Positions 5,942 through 13,201 of a stretch of DNA of 13,201 nucleotides are shown here, piece by piece. Position 1 is the stretch's first letter. Each line of letters begins with the position of its first letter. The notes below the pieces were generated by a model. The model was not told the origin of the DNA. It did not search any database and saw only the letters and a list, made by a program, of their open reading frames with translations. Position numbers and translations under genes: made by a program. The DNA comes from Planctomycetota bacterium (GTDB lineage: Bacteria > Planctomycetota > UBA11346): assembly GCA_013816645.1 (NCBI GenBank), contig JACDEC010000035.1:1-13201 (forward strand), in the 5' to 3' direction.

Positions 5942-8900
5942 ATGATGCCCGGCATGTCGAAGTCGCTTGCCGTCCTGTTTGCGGCGATCTGCCTGATCGC
6001 ATCGCTCACCTTCGCTTGGCACCTCGACAGCGAGGCCCGCGACCGGGATGGCGTCCGCTTCCTGCGCGAGGTCGAAAACACCGAGCGCGCGATCCTGCGT
6101 CGGATCGACCTCTACGAACGTGCGCTCCAAGGGGGCGTGGGGCTCTACCAGGCATCCACGCTGGTCGAGCGCTCGGAATGGGCGCAGTACGTCGGTTCGC
6201 TGGGCCTGGACCGGTATTATCCCGGCATCAGCGGCCTCGGGGTGATCGATGCGGTGGCCGACAGCGATCTTGCAGGGTACCAGGCGGCCTGCCGGAAGGA
6301 TGGCGCGAACGACTTCGCGGTGCATCCGCGCGTCCCTGGCGACCAGCACTATGTCATCCGTCTGATCGAACCATTGGCAGCCAACCGCCCCGCGCTGGGC
6401 CTGGACATCGCGTTCGAAGCGCGCCGCCGCACCGCGGCCGAGGAAGCCCGGGACCGCGGCCGGGCGATCGTCAGCCGCCCCATCGCGCTGCTCCAGGACC
6501 TCTCGCATACCCCAGGCTTCGCGCTGCTCGCGCCCATCTACCGCAATGACGCCCCCTTGGCGACGGTGGATCAGCGCCGCGCCGCATTCCGCGGGTGGAT
6601 TTTTGCCCAGTTCGTGGCCAGGTCATTCCTCGCCGACATCGGCGGCGCCGATCCCGAGATCGCCTTCGACATCTTCGATGGCGAGGCCCAGACCGATGAC
6701 CTGGTCTTCGGAGGTCGCATCGAGCACCGCATCGCCGGAACCGACGAGCCCGCCCGCCATGTCGTCGAGCGCCGGTTGGACATCGCAGGGCGCACCTGGA
6801 CCATCCACTGGACGTCGACCTCGTCGTTCCGGGACGAGGCCGGGGTCGTCCGCGCGCTCATCCCGGGCGGCTTCGGGTTGATGGTCAGCCTGCTGATCGG
6901 CGCCCTTGCCTGGACGCTGGGCGGCACGCGCGCGCGCGCGCGCGCGCTGGCGACGCGGATGACCGAAGACCTACGCAGTTCCGAACTGCGCTTCCGTTCC
7001 GTGGTCGAATCCGCCAGCGCGGGCATCGTCATCGCCGATGCCCACGGCATCATCCGTTCGTGGAACCGCAGCGCCCAGGTGATCTTCGGCTGGACGGACA
7101 GCGAGGCGATCGGTCAACCGCTGGGCGTGCTGATGCCGGAGCGCCTCCGGGCCGCGCACCAGGCGGGCCTGCGACGTCTGGAGGCGGGCGGCGAACCGCG
7201 GGTGATCGGCCGGACCGTCGAGCTGACCGGCCTGCGCAAGGACGGCAGCGAATTCCCCCTGGAACTGTCCCTGGCGACCTGGGGCACTGGCGCAGATCGG
7301 GCATTCAGCGGCATCATCGCCGATATCAGCGCGCGCACCGAGGCGGCCCGCGGACTGCGCGCGAGCGAGGCGCGCTTCCGTACCCTCAGTGAGCTCTCGC
7401 CGGTCGGCATTTTCACCACCAACACCGCCGGAGGCTGCACCTACACCAACCGCGCGTGGCGCGAGGCGACCGGGCTCAGCGAATCCGATGCCGCCGGTCC
7501 CGGTTGGGGCCGTGCGCTGCATCCGCAGGATCGCCAACACGTGCTGGCCGACTGGACGATCTCTGCTACCCAGGCAGCCCCCTTCCATGGCGAGTTCCGT
7601 TGGCTGCGTCCTGATGGCCAGGAACGCTGGGTGATCTCGTCGGCGGTGCCGCAGACCGATGATGCCGGCATGGTGGTCGGCTACGTCGGTACCACGCTCG
7701 ACATCAGCGATCGCAAACGCGCCGAGCTGGCCCAGCGCGAGGCCCGTGCCCAGCTGATCTCCGCCATCGAATGCCTCGACGCCGGTTTCGTGATGTACGA
7801 CGCCGACGAGCGGCTGATCGTCTGCAATCGGACGTATCGCGCGATCTACGACCTTCCCGAGGACCTCGTCCTGTCGGGCATGCGCTACGCGGACCTCATG
7901 CGGGTCGGATTGAGGCGCAAGCCGATCGGCGTCGACGCAGAGGCGTGGATCGCCGGCCAGCTGGCGCGCCATCGCAGCCCGCAGGCCAGCCGCGACGAGC
8001 GCGTGGGCGAGCGCTGGATACGCATCAACGACCACCGCACCAACAACGGCGGGGTGGTCAGCCTGCACACCGACGTCACCGCCTTGAAGCGGATGAACGA
8101 GGATCTGCAGCTCGCGACCGTGGCCGCCGAAACGGCGACCCGGGCCAAGAGCGAATTCCTCGCCGCCATGAGCCACGAGATCCGCACGCCGATGAACGGC
8201 GTCATCGGCATGGCCGAACTGCTGTTCGACACCGCGCTCTCGCCCGAGCAGCGCGGCTTCGCGCAGGCGATCCGCGTGTCGGGCGAAGCGTTGCTGACGA
8301 TCATCAACGACATCCTCGACTTCTCCAAGATCGAGGCGGGCAGGATCGAACTGGACGAAGTCGACTTCTCGCCTCGCGCGGTGATCGACGAATGCGCCGT
8401 GCTGCTGCGCCAACGCATCGGGGACAAGCCGTTGGTGATGGTGGTCAGCGCCGCCGCAGACGTCCCTGCCGCGGTGCGCGGCGACGCCAACCGCTTCCGC
8501 CAGGTCGTGCTCAACCTGCTCGGCAACGCCATCAAGTTCACCGAGCGTGGCGAGATCGGCTTGAGCGTGCGCCCATCGGTTGCTGATCGCGGCCAGATCG
8601 AAGTCGCGGTCAGCGACACCGGCATCGGCATGAGTCCGGAACAGCAGGCGCGTCTGTTCTCGGCGTTCACCCAGGCGGATGCTTCGATCGCGCGACGTTT
8701 CGGTGGCAGCGGGCTGGGCCTGACCATCAGCCGCCGGCTGTGCGTGCTGATGGGTGGGGACATCGCGATCGCCAGCAGCGTCGACCGCGGCAGCACCTTC
8801 ACCGCCACCTTCGCATTCAAGTCCGCCGAGGCGCCCGCGGCCGTCGGTTCCGGCGCCCAGTCCCTGCCCAATCTGCGCGGTCGCGTGCTGATCGCCGAGG

Positions 8901-9250
8901 ACAACCTCATCAACCAGCAGATCACTCTCGCCTACTGCGTTCGCCTGGGTGTCGAGGCGTTCGCCGTCGCGGATGGCGTCGCCGCCATCGCGGCGATCGC
9001 GGCGGGTGGCGTCGATCTCGTGCTCATGGACTGCCAGATGCCGGTGCTTGATGGCTACGAGGCCAGCAGCGCCATCCGTCGCGACGAGGACGCCACCGGC
9101 CGGTCGCGGATTCCGATCATCGCCCTGACCGCCAACGCATTCCAGGCCGATCGCGAACGCTGCCTCGCCGCCGGGATGGACGGCTACCTCAGCAAGCCAG
9201 TGCGCATCGAAGAATTGGGGAAGTCGCTGGGGACGTGGCTGCGGAGGTGA
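5942..9250 (+). CDS. CHASE-PAS-PAS-PAS hybrid sensor histidine kinase
   Basis: This is a membrane sensor that autophosphorylates and passes phosphate to its own receiver domain. Numbering is from the ATG at 5942 (1102 residues). A GTG at 5903 and an ATG at 5954 are alternatives; I prefer 5942 because it places a short basic N-terminus before the first membrane segment (about 8-28), although no start has a strong ribosome site. A CHASE ligand-binding domain (about 45-275, with [11 protein letters not shown]) would be periplasmic. The second membrane segment is at about 307-328. Three PAS domains follow at about 350-470, 478-595 and 603-720. The kinase core has the phosphorylated His745 ([14 protein letters not shown]), N-box Asn862 ([11 protein letters not shown]), G1 DTGIGM from 892 and G2 GGSGLGL from 921. 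The receiver has acidic AEDN near 985, Asp1030 ([12 protein letters not shown]) and a conserved lysine in LSKPV. All catalytic residues are present. There is no DNA-binding output, so a partner (phosphotransfer protein or regulator) must lie elsewhere. It sits between the two pqiA copies. Confidence 0.95.
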   Translation: MMPGMSKSLAVLFAAICLIASLTFAWHLDSEARDRDGVRFLREVENTERAILRRIDLYERALQGGVGLYQASTLVERSEWAQYVGSLGLDRYYPGISGLGVIDAVADSDLAGYQAACRKDGANDFAVHPRVPGDQHYVIRLIEPLAANRPALGLDIAFEARRRTAAEEARDRGRAIVSRPIALLQDLSHTPGFALLAPIYRNDAPLATVDQRRAAFRGWIFAQFVARSFLADIGGADPEIAFDIFDGEAQTDDLVFGGRIEHRIAGTDEPARHVVERRLDIAGRTWTIHWTSTSSFRDEAGVVRALIPGGFGLMVSLLIGALAWTLGGTRARARALATRMTEDLRSSELRFRSVVESASAGIVIADAHGIIRSWNRSAQVIFGWTDSEAIGQPLGVLMPERLRAAHQAGLRRLEAGGEPRVIGRTVELTGLRKDGSEFPLELSLATWGTGADRAFSGIIADISARTEAARGLRASEARFRTLSELSPVGIFTTNTAGGCTYTNRAWREATGLSESDAAGPGWGRALHPQDRQHVLADWTISATQAAPFHGEFRWLRPDGQERWVISSAVPQTDDAGMVVGYVGTTLDISDRKRAELAQREARAQLISAIECLDAGFVMYDADERLIVCNRTYRAIYDLPEDLVLSGMRYADLMRVGLRRKPIGVDAEAWIAGQLARHRSPQASRDERVGERWIRINDHRTNNGGVVSLHTDVTALKRMNEDLQLATVAAETATRAKSEFLAAMSHEIRTPMNGVIGMAELLFDTALSPEQRGFAQAIRVSGEALLTIINDILDFSKIEAGRIELDEVDFSPRAVIDECAVLLRQRIGDKPLVMVVSAAADVPAAVRGDANRFRQVVLNLLGNAIKFTERGEIGLSVRPSVADRGQIEVAVSDTGIGMSPEQQARLFSAFTQADASIARRFGGSGLGLTISRRLCVLMGGDIAIASSVDRGSTFTATFAFKSAEAPAAVGSGAQSLPNLRGRVLIAEDNLINQQITLAYCVRLGVEAFAVADGVAAIAAIAAGGVDLVLMDCQMPVLDGYEASSAIRRDEDATGRSRIPIIALTANAFQADRERCLAAGMDGYLSKPVRIEELGKSLGTWLRR
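6927..6947 (+). repeat. (CG)10 dinucleotide run inside the kinase gene
   Basis: Twenty-one consecutive alternating C and G bases encode part of [12 protein letters not shown], just after the second membrane segment and before the first PAS domain. Such a run can slip during replication and can adopt Z-form DNA. Loss or gain of one dinucleotide would shift the frame and remove all PAS, kinase and receiver domains. The current length keeps the frame open. Confidence 0.9.
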
Positions 9251-9456
9251 GTTGGACAACCAATCAACCAATGGACAGCTCATTGAGCGGGGAAGCGGGG
9301 AAGCTCTCGAGCTCGATAGGGACACGATCCCACCGTACTTCCGGACCTCCAAATCGGTGCCTGTGGCGCTACGTGCTGTCAATGGACGGGTGCCGGCGCT
9401 CGCGACCACGGCTGCATTGGCTGGCCGGCCGGTTCCAGGCCGCTCCCCGGGCACGA

Positions 9457-9586
9457 GACATTGTTCGAGAGTCCGCTACAACCGCGCGCGATGACCGCGT
9501 CGACCATCGGTGCATGCCCGCGCTGCGGCCAGGTCCTGCAGCTGCCCGGCCTCGTGGCCGAGCAGCGTTGGCGCTGCCCGCGCTGC
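9457..9586 (+). repeat. Direct repeat, right copy (5' end of intact pqiA)
   Basis: This is the partner of 5680-5809. It contains the 34 bases before the pqiA start and the first 96 coding bases. The preceding gap after the kinase gene (9251-9456) holds no supported gene, no obvious terminator and only minor repeats such as two adjacent GCGGGGAA units near 9286-9301. Confidence 0.85.
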
Positions 9587-10087
9587 TTCGACACGTGGCG
9601 GCGGAAGGCCGGCGGCGGGATCCAGGCGGCGGCCACCCTGGCCGGGACTGCCTTGGTGCTGTACCCCTTCGCCATCACCCTGCCGATCATGAGCATCAGC
9701 CGGTTCGGCCAGGATCACGCCGCCGGGGTCATCGCGGTCGCCATCGATCTGATCGACCGCGGCGATCTGCTCGTCGGCCTCATCGTCCTCCTCTGCTCGG
9801 TGGTGATCCCGTTGCTTAAGCTGGTGGCGCTGGTGACCCTCGGTATCGGGCCGCGCTGGCTGGACCGCCGTACCCGCGCGTTCGTCCACCGCATGGTCGA
9901 ATGGACCGGCCGCTGGAGCATGGTCGATGTACTGCTGGTCGCCGTGCTGCTCGCCACCCTCAAGCTCGGGAGTCTGGTAGAGGTCACGCCCGGACCCGGG
10001 TTGTTCGCCTTCACCGCCTGCGTCGTGCTCAGCCTGATCGCCTCGGCGTGCGTCGACCATCAATCTTTGTGGGAGGACCCCCTGTGA
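9491..10087 (+). CDS. pqiA: PqiA-like inner-membrane protein (single-domain form)
   Basis: PqiA proteins partner with MCE proteins of the PqiB type in lipid or hydrophobic-molecule transport across the envelope. This product is 198 residues from the ATG at 9491; a TTG at 9461 would add ten residues. The N-terminus carries a zinc-ribbon-like pair of CPRC motifs (9-12 and 29-32). Four membrane segments follow at about 47-70 (LVLYPFAITLPIM), 95-122 (LLVGLIVLLCSVVIPLLKLV), 145-165 (MVDVLLVAVLLATLKLG) and 170-190. The family signature YPF..TLPIM and the WSMVDVLLVAVL segment are both present. The Escherichia coli protein is about twice as long with two such modules; here there is one. The stop overlaps the pqiB start as GTGA (10084-10087), so the two are translationally coupled. 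Confidence 0.9.
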   Translation: MTASTIGACPRCGQVLQLPGLVAEQRWRCPRCFDTWRRKAGGGIQAAATLAGTALVLYPFAITLPIMSISRFGQDHAAGVIAVAIDLIDRGDLLVGLIVLLCSVVIPLLKLVALVTLGIGPRWLDRRTRAFVHRMVEWTGRWSMVDVLLVAVLLATLKLGSLVEVTPGPGLFAFTACVVLSLIASACVDHQSLWEDPL

Positions 10088-11535
10088 CCGTTGAACTTCC
10101 CGTCGCCGAGGTCACCACGGCGCCCCGACGCCGCTGGTTGATGCTGATGCTGCCGGTACTCGCCGTCCTGGTGTGCGCAGTCCTGGCGTGGCGCGGCTGG
10201 CGGGCGCGCGGACCGGTCCTCGAAATCCGCTTCAGCGAAGGCTACGGGCTCAAGGCGGGCGACACGCTGCGCTACCGCGACCTCGCGGTGGGCGAGGTCG
10301 TCGACGTCCGGCTCGCCGAGAGCATGGATTCGGTCCTGGCGCTGGTGCGCCTGCGCCACGACGCGACCCAGATGGCGCGCACGGGCAGCCGCTTCTGGGT
10401 GGTCAAACCCGAGATCAGCCTCGCCGGGGTGCGCGGGCTAGATACCATGATCGGTTCGCGCTACCTGGCGATCGCGCCAGGGACGGGCGATCGGCAACTG
10501 TACTTCGAGGGTCTCGACGCCTCGCCGGTGCTCGCTGGTCTGGAGCCGGGCGGACTCGAACTCGTGCTCGAAGCCACGACTTCTGGCGGCCTGCGCGCCG
10601 GCGCGCCGGTGAGCTACCGCCAGCTGCCCGTCGGCCGGGTGGTCGGGGTCGCGCTCGCCAGCGATGCCGCCACGGTCGAGGTCCGCATCTACATCGAACC
10701 GACCTACAGCAGCCTGGTGCGCAAAGGCACCATGTTCTGGAACGCCAGCGGCATCGATCTGTCGGGCGGCGTGTTCAGCGGCCTGACCATCGAGGTCGAT
10801 TCGCTGCAGTCGATCCTCTCCGGCGGCATCTCCTTCGCGACCCCGGACGACCCGGGTCCGGAGGTCGCGACCGGGCGCCGCTTCATCCTGCACCGCCGGG
10901 TCAAGGACGACTGGACCGAGTGGCACCCCAGCCTCATGGTCGGCGACGGGCTGATGCCGGACGGGACGATCCTGCCGCGGCCGTTGCGGGCCCGCCTGGT
11001 CTGGACCGGGGATCGGATGTGGTCCGACACCGATCCGCGCGCCGGCTGGCTCATCCCCGTCCCCGGCGGCCTGCTCGCACCCGCCGATCTGGTGGAGCCA
11101 CCGGACAGCGCCCGCGCTGGCACCGCCCGCCTGGAATGGGACGGCGTTTCACACCCGCTCGCGGAATTGCGGATCGAGCCGCTCGGTCCGCTGATGCTGA
11201 TCGGCGCCCGTCCGCCCGGGCACCGGCTTCCCCAGGTGCGCGCGCTGCGCGCGCCGGAGGACTGCGTGCTCATCAGCCAAGCCGGGATCGCTCCGCACCC
11301 GCTGGCGGCCGGAAAGCTGCGATCCATGAAGGAGGGCGGTTGGCTGGTGGCCGGCGCCGGGCTCGATGGGCGCTGGCACGGAGCGGCGGTGGTCGCGCGC
11401 AGCGACGGCGCTCTGGTCGGCGTCCTGCTCGTCGATGCGCAGGTGCGCGTCGCATCGGTCAGCGATGCCCAGTCCACCCCGGCGGGCACAGCACAGGACG
11501 CCAAGCCCGACGAGCAGTCCGCCGACGCCAAATAG
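10084..11535 (+). CDS. pqiB: PqiB-like MCE protein with a degenerate trypsin-like C-terminal domain
   Basis: The 483-residue product starts at a GTG overlapping the pqiA stop, with GGGAGGA about six bases before it. A signal-anchor helix (about 19-37, LMLMLPVLAVLVCAVLAW) is followed by two MCE/MlaD domains, about 43-140 (LKAGDTLRYRDLAVGEVVDV) and 155-255 (LRAGAPVSYRQLPVGRVVGV). MCE proteins form rings or tubes that carry lipids between inner and outer membranes. E. coli PqiB has three MCE domains and about 546 residues. Here the third is absent and residues about 290-460 instead follow the landmark order of a trypsin/HtrA fold: a WLIP strand, GGLLAPADLV, then LAELRIEP, VLISQAG, and a final HGAAVVARSDGALVGVLL. 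The catalytic positions appear lost: Asp335 for His, no Asp in the LALL-like strand, and His432 for Ser. A disordered acidic tail ends the protein. No pqiC follows. Confidence 0.88.
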   Translation: MTVELPVAEVTTAPRRRWLMLMLPVLAVLVCAVLAWRGWRARGPVLEIRFSEGYGLKAGDTLRYRDLAVGEVVDVRLAESMDSVLALVRLRHDATQMARTGSRFWVVKPEISLAGVRGLDTMIGSRYLAIAPGTGDRQLYFEGLDASPVLAGLEPGGLELVLEATTSGGLRAGAPVSYRQLPVGRVVGVALASDAATVEVRIYIEPTYSSLVRKGTMFWNASGIDLSGGVFSGLTIEVDSLQSILSGGISFATPDDPGPEVATGRRFILHRRVKDDWTEWHPSLMVGDGLMPDGTILPRPLRARLVWTGDRMWSDTDPRAGWLIPVPGGLLAPADLVEPPDSARAGTARLEWDGVSHPLAELRIEPLGPLMLIGARPPGHRLPQVRALRAPEDCVLISQAGIAPHPLAAGKLRSMKEGGWLVAGAGLDGRWHGAAVVARSDGALVGVLLVDAQVRVASVSDAQSTPAGTAQDAKPDEQSADAK

Positions 11536-11575
11536 AGGAAGCTGGGTTCGCCGCCATCGAGCCGGACCCGACGGG

Positions 11576-13201
11576 TCAGCGCTTGATGAACGTGCCGCTG
11601 CGACTCGACGCTGGAGCCGACCGCCAGTCGTCGAACCACCAGGCATGCGTGACCGGGTCTGGGGCGTCGGCGTCCTGGTCGTTCACCGCCACATTGATGC
11701 GCACCGACGACCACGGCTGCTTGGCGTGCTGGTCGAGCCAGGTCGACGGCACCGCGATCTCGATCTGGTATCCGTGGGGGACGGTGACGCAGGCGAACGA
11801 GACCCCAGGAGGGATCTTCGCCCCCTCCCATACCGATGACGCCACAGCTCCGGAACCCGCGCCGGCCTCGCCGGCGGAGCGCCTGGAGCTCGCTGGATCC
11901 GCGGGAGAAGCCAGGATCGGCAAGACGCCGTCCCAGTCCGTGGGACGATCGCCGATCGCGAATGGCCGGGCGTCGAAGCGCACCTCGACCCCATCCTGCG
12001 CCCATGGCATGGCCGATGGAGACGACCGGATGACATCGTCCACGACCCGCACCGCGACATAGCAGTGCGTCGCGTCGTGGCGACAGGACACGGCGAAGGA
12101 GCAATCCGCGGCCTCGAACGCCTGGGTCCTTCCCGCCATGACCGCCTGCGGGACGCATGGCGTGAACGCATCGGTCCATTCCTGCAGGTTCCCGTCCACG
12201 GTGATCACGCCATCTACCGCAGGACAGTGCGACGGGCGCGTCAGTTCGTACCACCGGCCACCTGCTACGACGAACGGTGGAGACGTTCCGGGGTAGGTCG
12301 CCACCCAATCAGCGCGAACCATCACCGTGGCAGTCGCCTCGACGGATTTCCCGTCGACGATGCTCCGGAGCTTCGCTGGAACCACCCGATCGCTGCGGCT
12401 CTCAGGAAGCACGGCCTGCGAGAATGCCGCCAAACCGTGCACGCAGTCGTCGCCGCTGCCGAGCTGCACGGCCAGCGAGGCCTCCATGGGCGTGGAATTG
12501 GACAGGTGCCAGGTGATGGGCGACCATTCCTGCTCATAGAGCAGCTCCGGCCAGACCGTCGCTCCGGTACGGGCGAGCGACGAGAGCCGCGCGCGCTCAT
12601 CCGGTGCGGTGACGCCGGGGCGCCTCAGGGACAACAGCCGCTCATAGAATCCGGCGTCGTCGTACACGCGGGGCCAGCAGACGTGGTCGTCCTCGGGATA
12701 GATGGTGTAGTCCACCTTCCCGCCCGCGAGCTTCAGCGCTTCGACCATGCGCGCGCTGTTCGATTCCGCGACCACGCTGTCCTTGGCACCGTGATAGGCC
12801 CAAACCGGGATCTGCTGCAATCTCCAGGCCTGCGATGGGTCGCCACCGCCGCAGATCGGGACCACCGCGGCGAACAGTTCGGGTGCCCGGCAGCCGAGAT
12901 CCCAGGAGCCGAATCCCCCCATGGACAAACCCGTGAGATAGACGCGCTCCCGGTCGACCTTGAAGCCGGCGATGATCTCCCTGACCACGGTGAGCAGCTT
13001 CTCGCCCTGCCACCAGTCGTCGGAGCAGATCGGCGCCGCGAGCAGGAAGGGAAAGGCATCGCCTTTCATCACCCGCGCAGGCGGTCCCCATTCCTGCACG
13101 CCGGCCACCGAGTTGTTGCCCTTGCCATGCAGGAAGATCACCAGCGGCACCGCGCGCGCGGCGTCGTATCCAGCCGGCAGCGTGACCAGGTACTGATAGG
13201 T
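11576..13201 (-). CDS. Secreted alpha/beta-hydrolase esterase with C-terminal CBM9-like domain (5' end missing)
   Basis: The gene is cut by the right edge of the window; the open frame continues through 13201. An internal GTG at 13150 is not the likely start, because the codons before it read YQYLVTLPAGYDAARA, the usual opening strand of this family. About 541 residues are visible. The hydrolase part resembles poly(3-hydroxybutyrate) depolymerase/LpqC-type and feruloyl-esterase-like enzymes. It has an oxyanion segment LHGKGNN, nucleophile Ser93 in GLSMGG, Asp141 in YHGAKDSVV and His173 in EDDHVCW (visible-residue numbering). It would cleave ester bonds in polymers or plant-type polysaccharides. 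The last ~210 residues, from DGVITVDGNLQEW to AWWFDDW, match the CBM9/DOMON-like beta-sandwich, with the ...AWAQDGVEVRFDARP core (PWAQDGVEVRFD) and YQIEIAVPS strands. Such domains bind sugars. A cysteine- and Ser/Ala-rich linker separates them. It converges on pqiB with a 40-bp gap. Confidence 0.87.
   Translation of the reverse strand, partial: TYQYLVTLPAGYDAARAVPLVIFLHGKGNNSVAGVQEWGPPARVMKGDAFPFLLAAPICSDDWWQGEKLLTVVREIIAGFKVDRERVYLTGLSMGGFGSWDLGCRAPELFAAVVPICGGGDPSQAWRLQQIPVWAYHGAKDSVVAESNSARMVEALKLAGGKVDYTIYPEDDHVCWPRVYDDAGFYERLLSLRRPGVTAPDERARLSSLARTGATVWPELLYEQEWSPITWHLSNSTPMEASLAVQLGSGDDCVHGLAAFSQAVLPESRSDRVVPAKLRSIVDGKSVEATATVMVRADWVATYPGTSPPFVVAGGRWYELTRPSHCPAVDGVITVDGNLQEWTDAFTPCVPQAVMAGRTQAFEAADCSFAVSCRHDATHCYVAVRVVDDVIRSSPSAMPWAQDGVEVRFDARPFAIGDRPTDWDGVLPILASPADPASSRRSAGEAGAGSGAVASSVWEGAKIPPGVSFACVTVPHGYQIEIAVPSTWLDQHAKQPWSSVRINVAVNDQDADAPDPVTHAWWFDDWRSAPASSRSGTFIKR

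Noticed and set aside
6971..9454. Minus-strand open frame of 827 codons opposite the sensor kinase
   Set aside because: It is long only because the high GC content suppresses stops; its sequence is low-complexity Arg/Ala/Gly/Asp, whereas the plus strand has a complete kinase.
11536..11575. Short palindrome GACCCGACGGGTC as a terminator between pqiB and the esterase
   Set aside because: The loop is too tight and the stem too short to call; no U-tract.
10173..12062. Plus-strand open frame of 629 codons overlapping pqiB in another frame
   Set aside because: It is an extremely arginine-rich shadow frame of pqiB.
1..13201. CRISPR array, tRNA/rRNA genes, prophage or defence-system genes
   Set aside because: No regularly spaced repeats, no cloverleaf-like or rRNA-like sequence and no nuclease, integrase or capsid-type protein were recognised.

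Overview
The window is GC-rich bacterial DNA with compact genes, mostly ATG/GTG starts and Shine-Dalgarno sites of the AGGGG/GGAG type. PqiA/PqiB-type envelope genes, several signal peptides and a two-membrane-segment sensor kinase indicate a diderm (Gram-negative-type) organism. The secreted esterase joined to a CBM9-like domain, and propeller proteins of a kind I associate with environmental PVC-group genomes, make Planctomycetota or a relative my best guess. No rRNA or other phylogenetic marker is present, so this placement is weak. I see no tRNA, rRNA, CRISPR array, intact transposase or prophage gene.

Layout. (1) 1-1845, mostly minus strand: a start-of-window hairpin, a small membrane-anchored protein, remnants of an ArsR regulator and its usual SRPBCC/AHSA1 partner, a secreted cupin protein and a small uncharacterised protein. 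(2) 2038-2904, plus strand: a secreted two-part protein of unknown function, ending in a hairpin-rich convergent gap. (3) 2973-4703, minus strand: a P-loop kinase-like gene followed 42 bp later by a membrane-linked beta-propeller-like gene that is broken by one in-frame TAG. (4) 4704-5473: a gene-poor stretch with a 3' gene remnant, a perfect terminator-like hairpin and a 53-residue membrane protein. (5) 5680-11535, plus strand: a decayed copy of the 5' end of pqiA, a large CHASE-PAS-PAS-PAS hybrid histidine kinase, then intact pqiA and pqiB overlapping by 4 bp. (6) 11576 to the window edge, minus strand: a 5'-incomplete esterase with a C-terminal CBM9-like domain.

The window has two themes. 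One is gene decay: five incomplete or interrupted genes (ArsR, SRPBCC, propeller, a 3' remnant and a pqiA fragment) lie within about 5.3 kb, next to intact genes. The other is an envelope module. The sensor kinase lies between two copies of the pqiA 5' end, as though it had been captured inside a partial duplication of the pqi locus. The PqiB here has only two MCE domains. Where a third would be expected it has a region that follows the landmark order of a trypsin/HtrA fold, but all three catalytic positions are replaced. That MCE-pseudoprotease fusion is the most novel-looking item. Domain assignments come from motif recognition by eye, not database searches.
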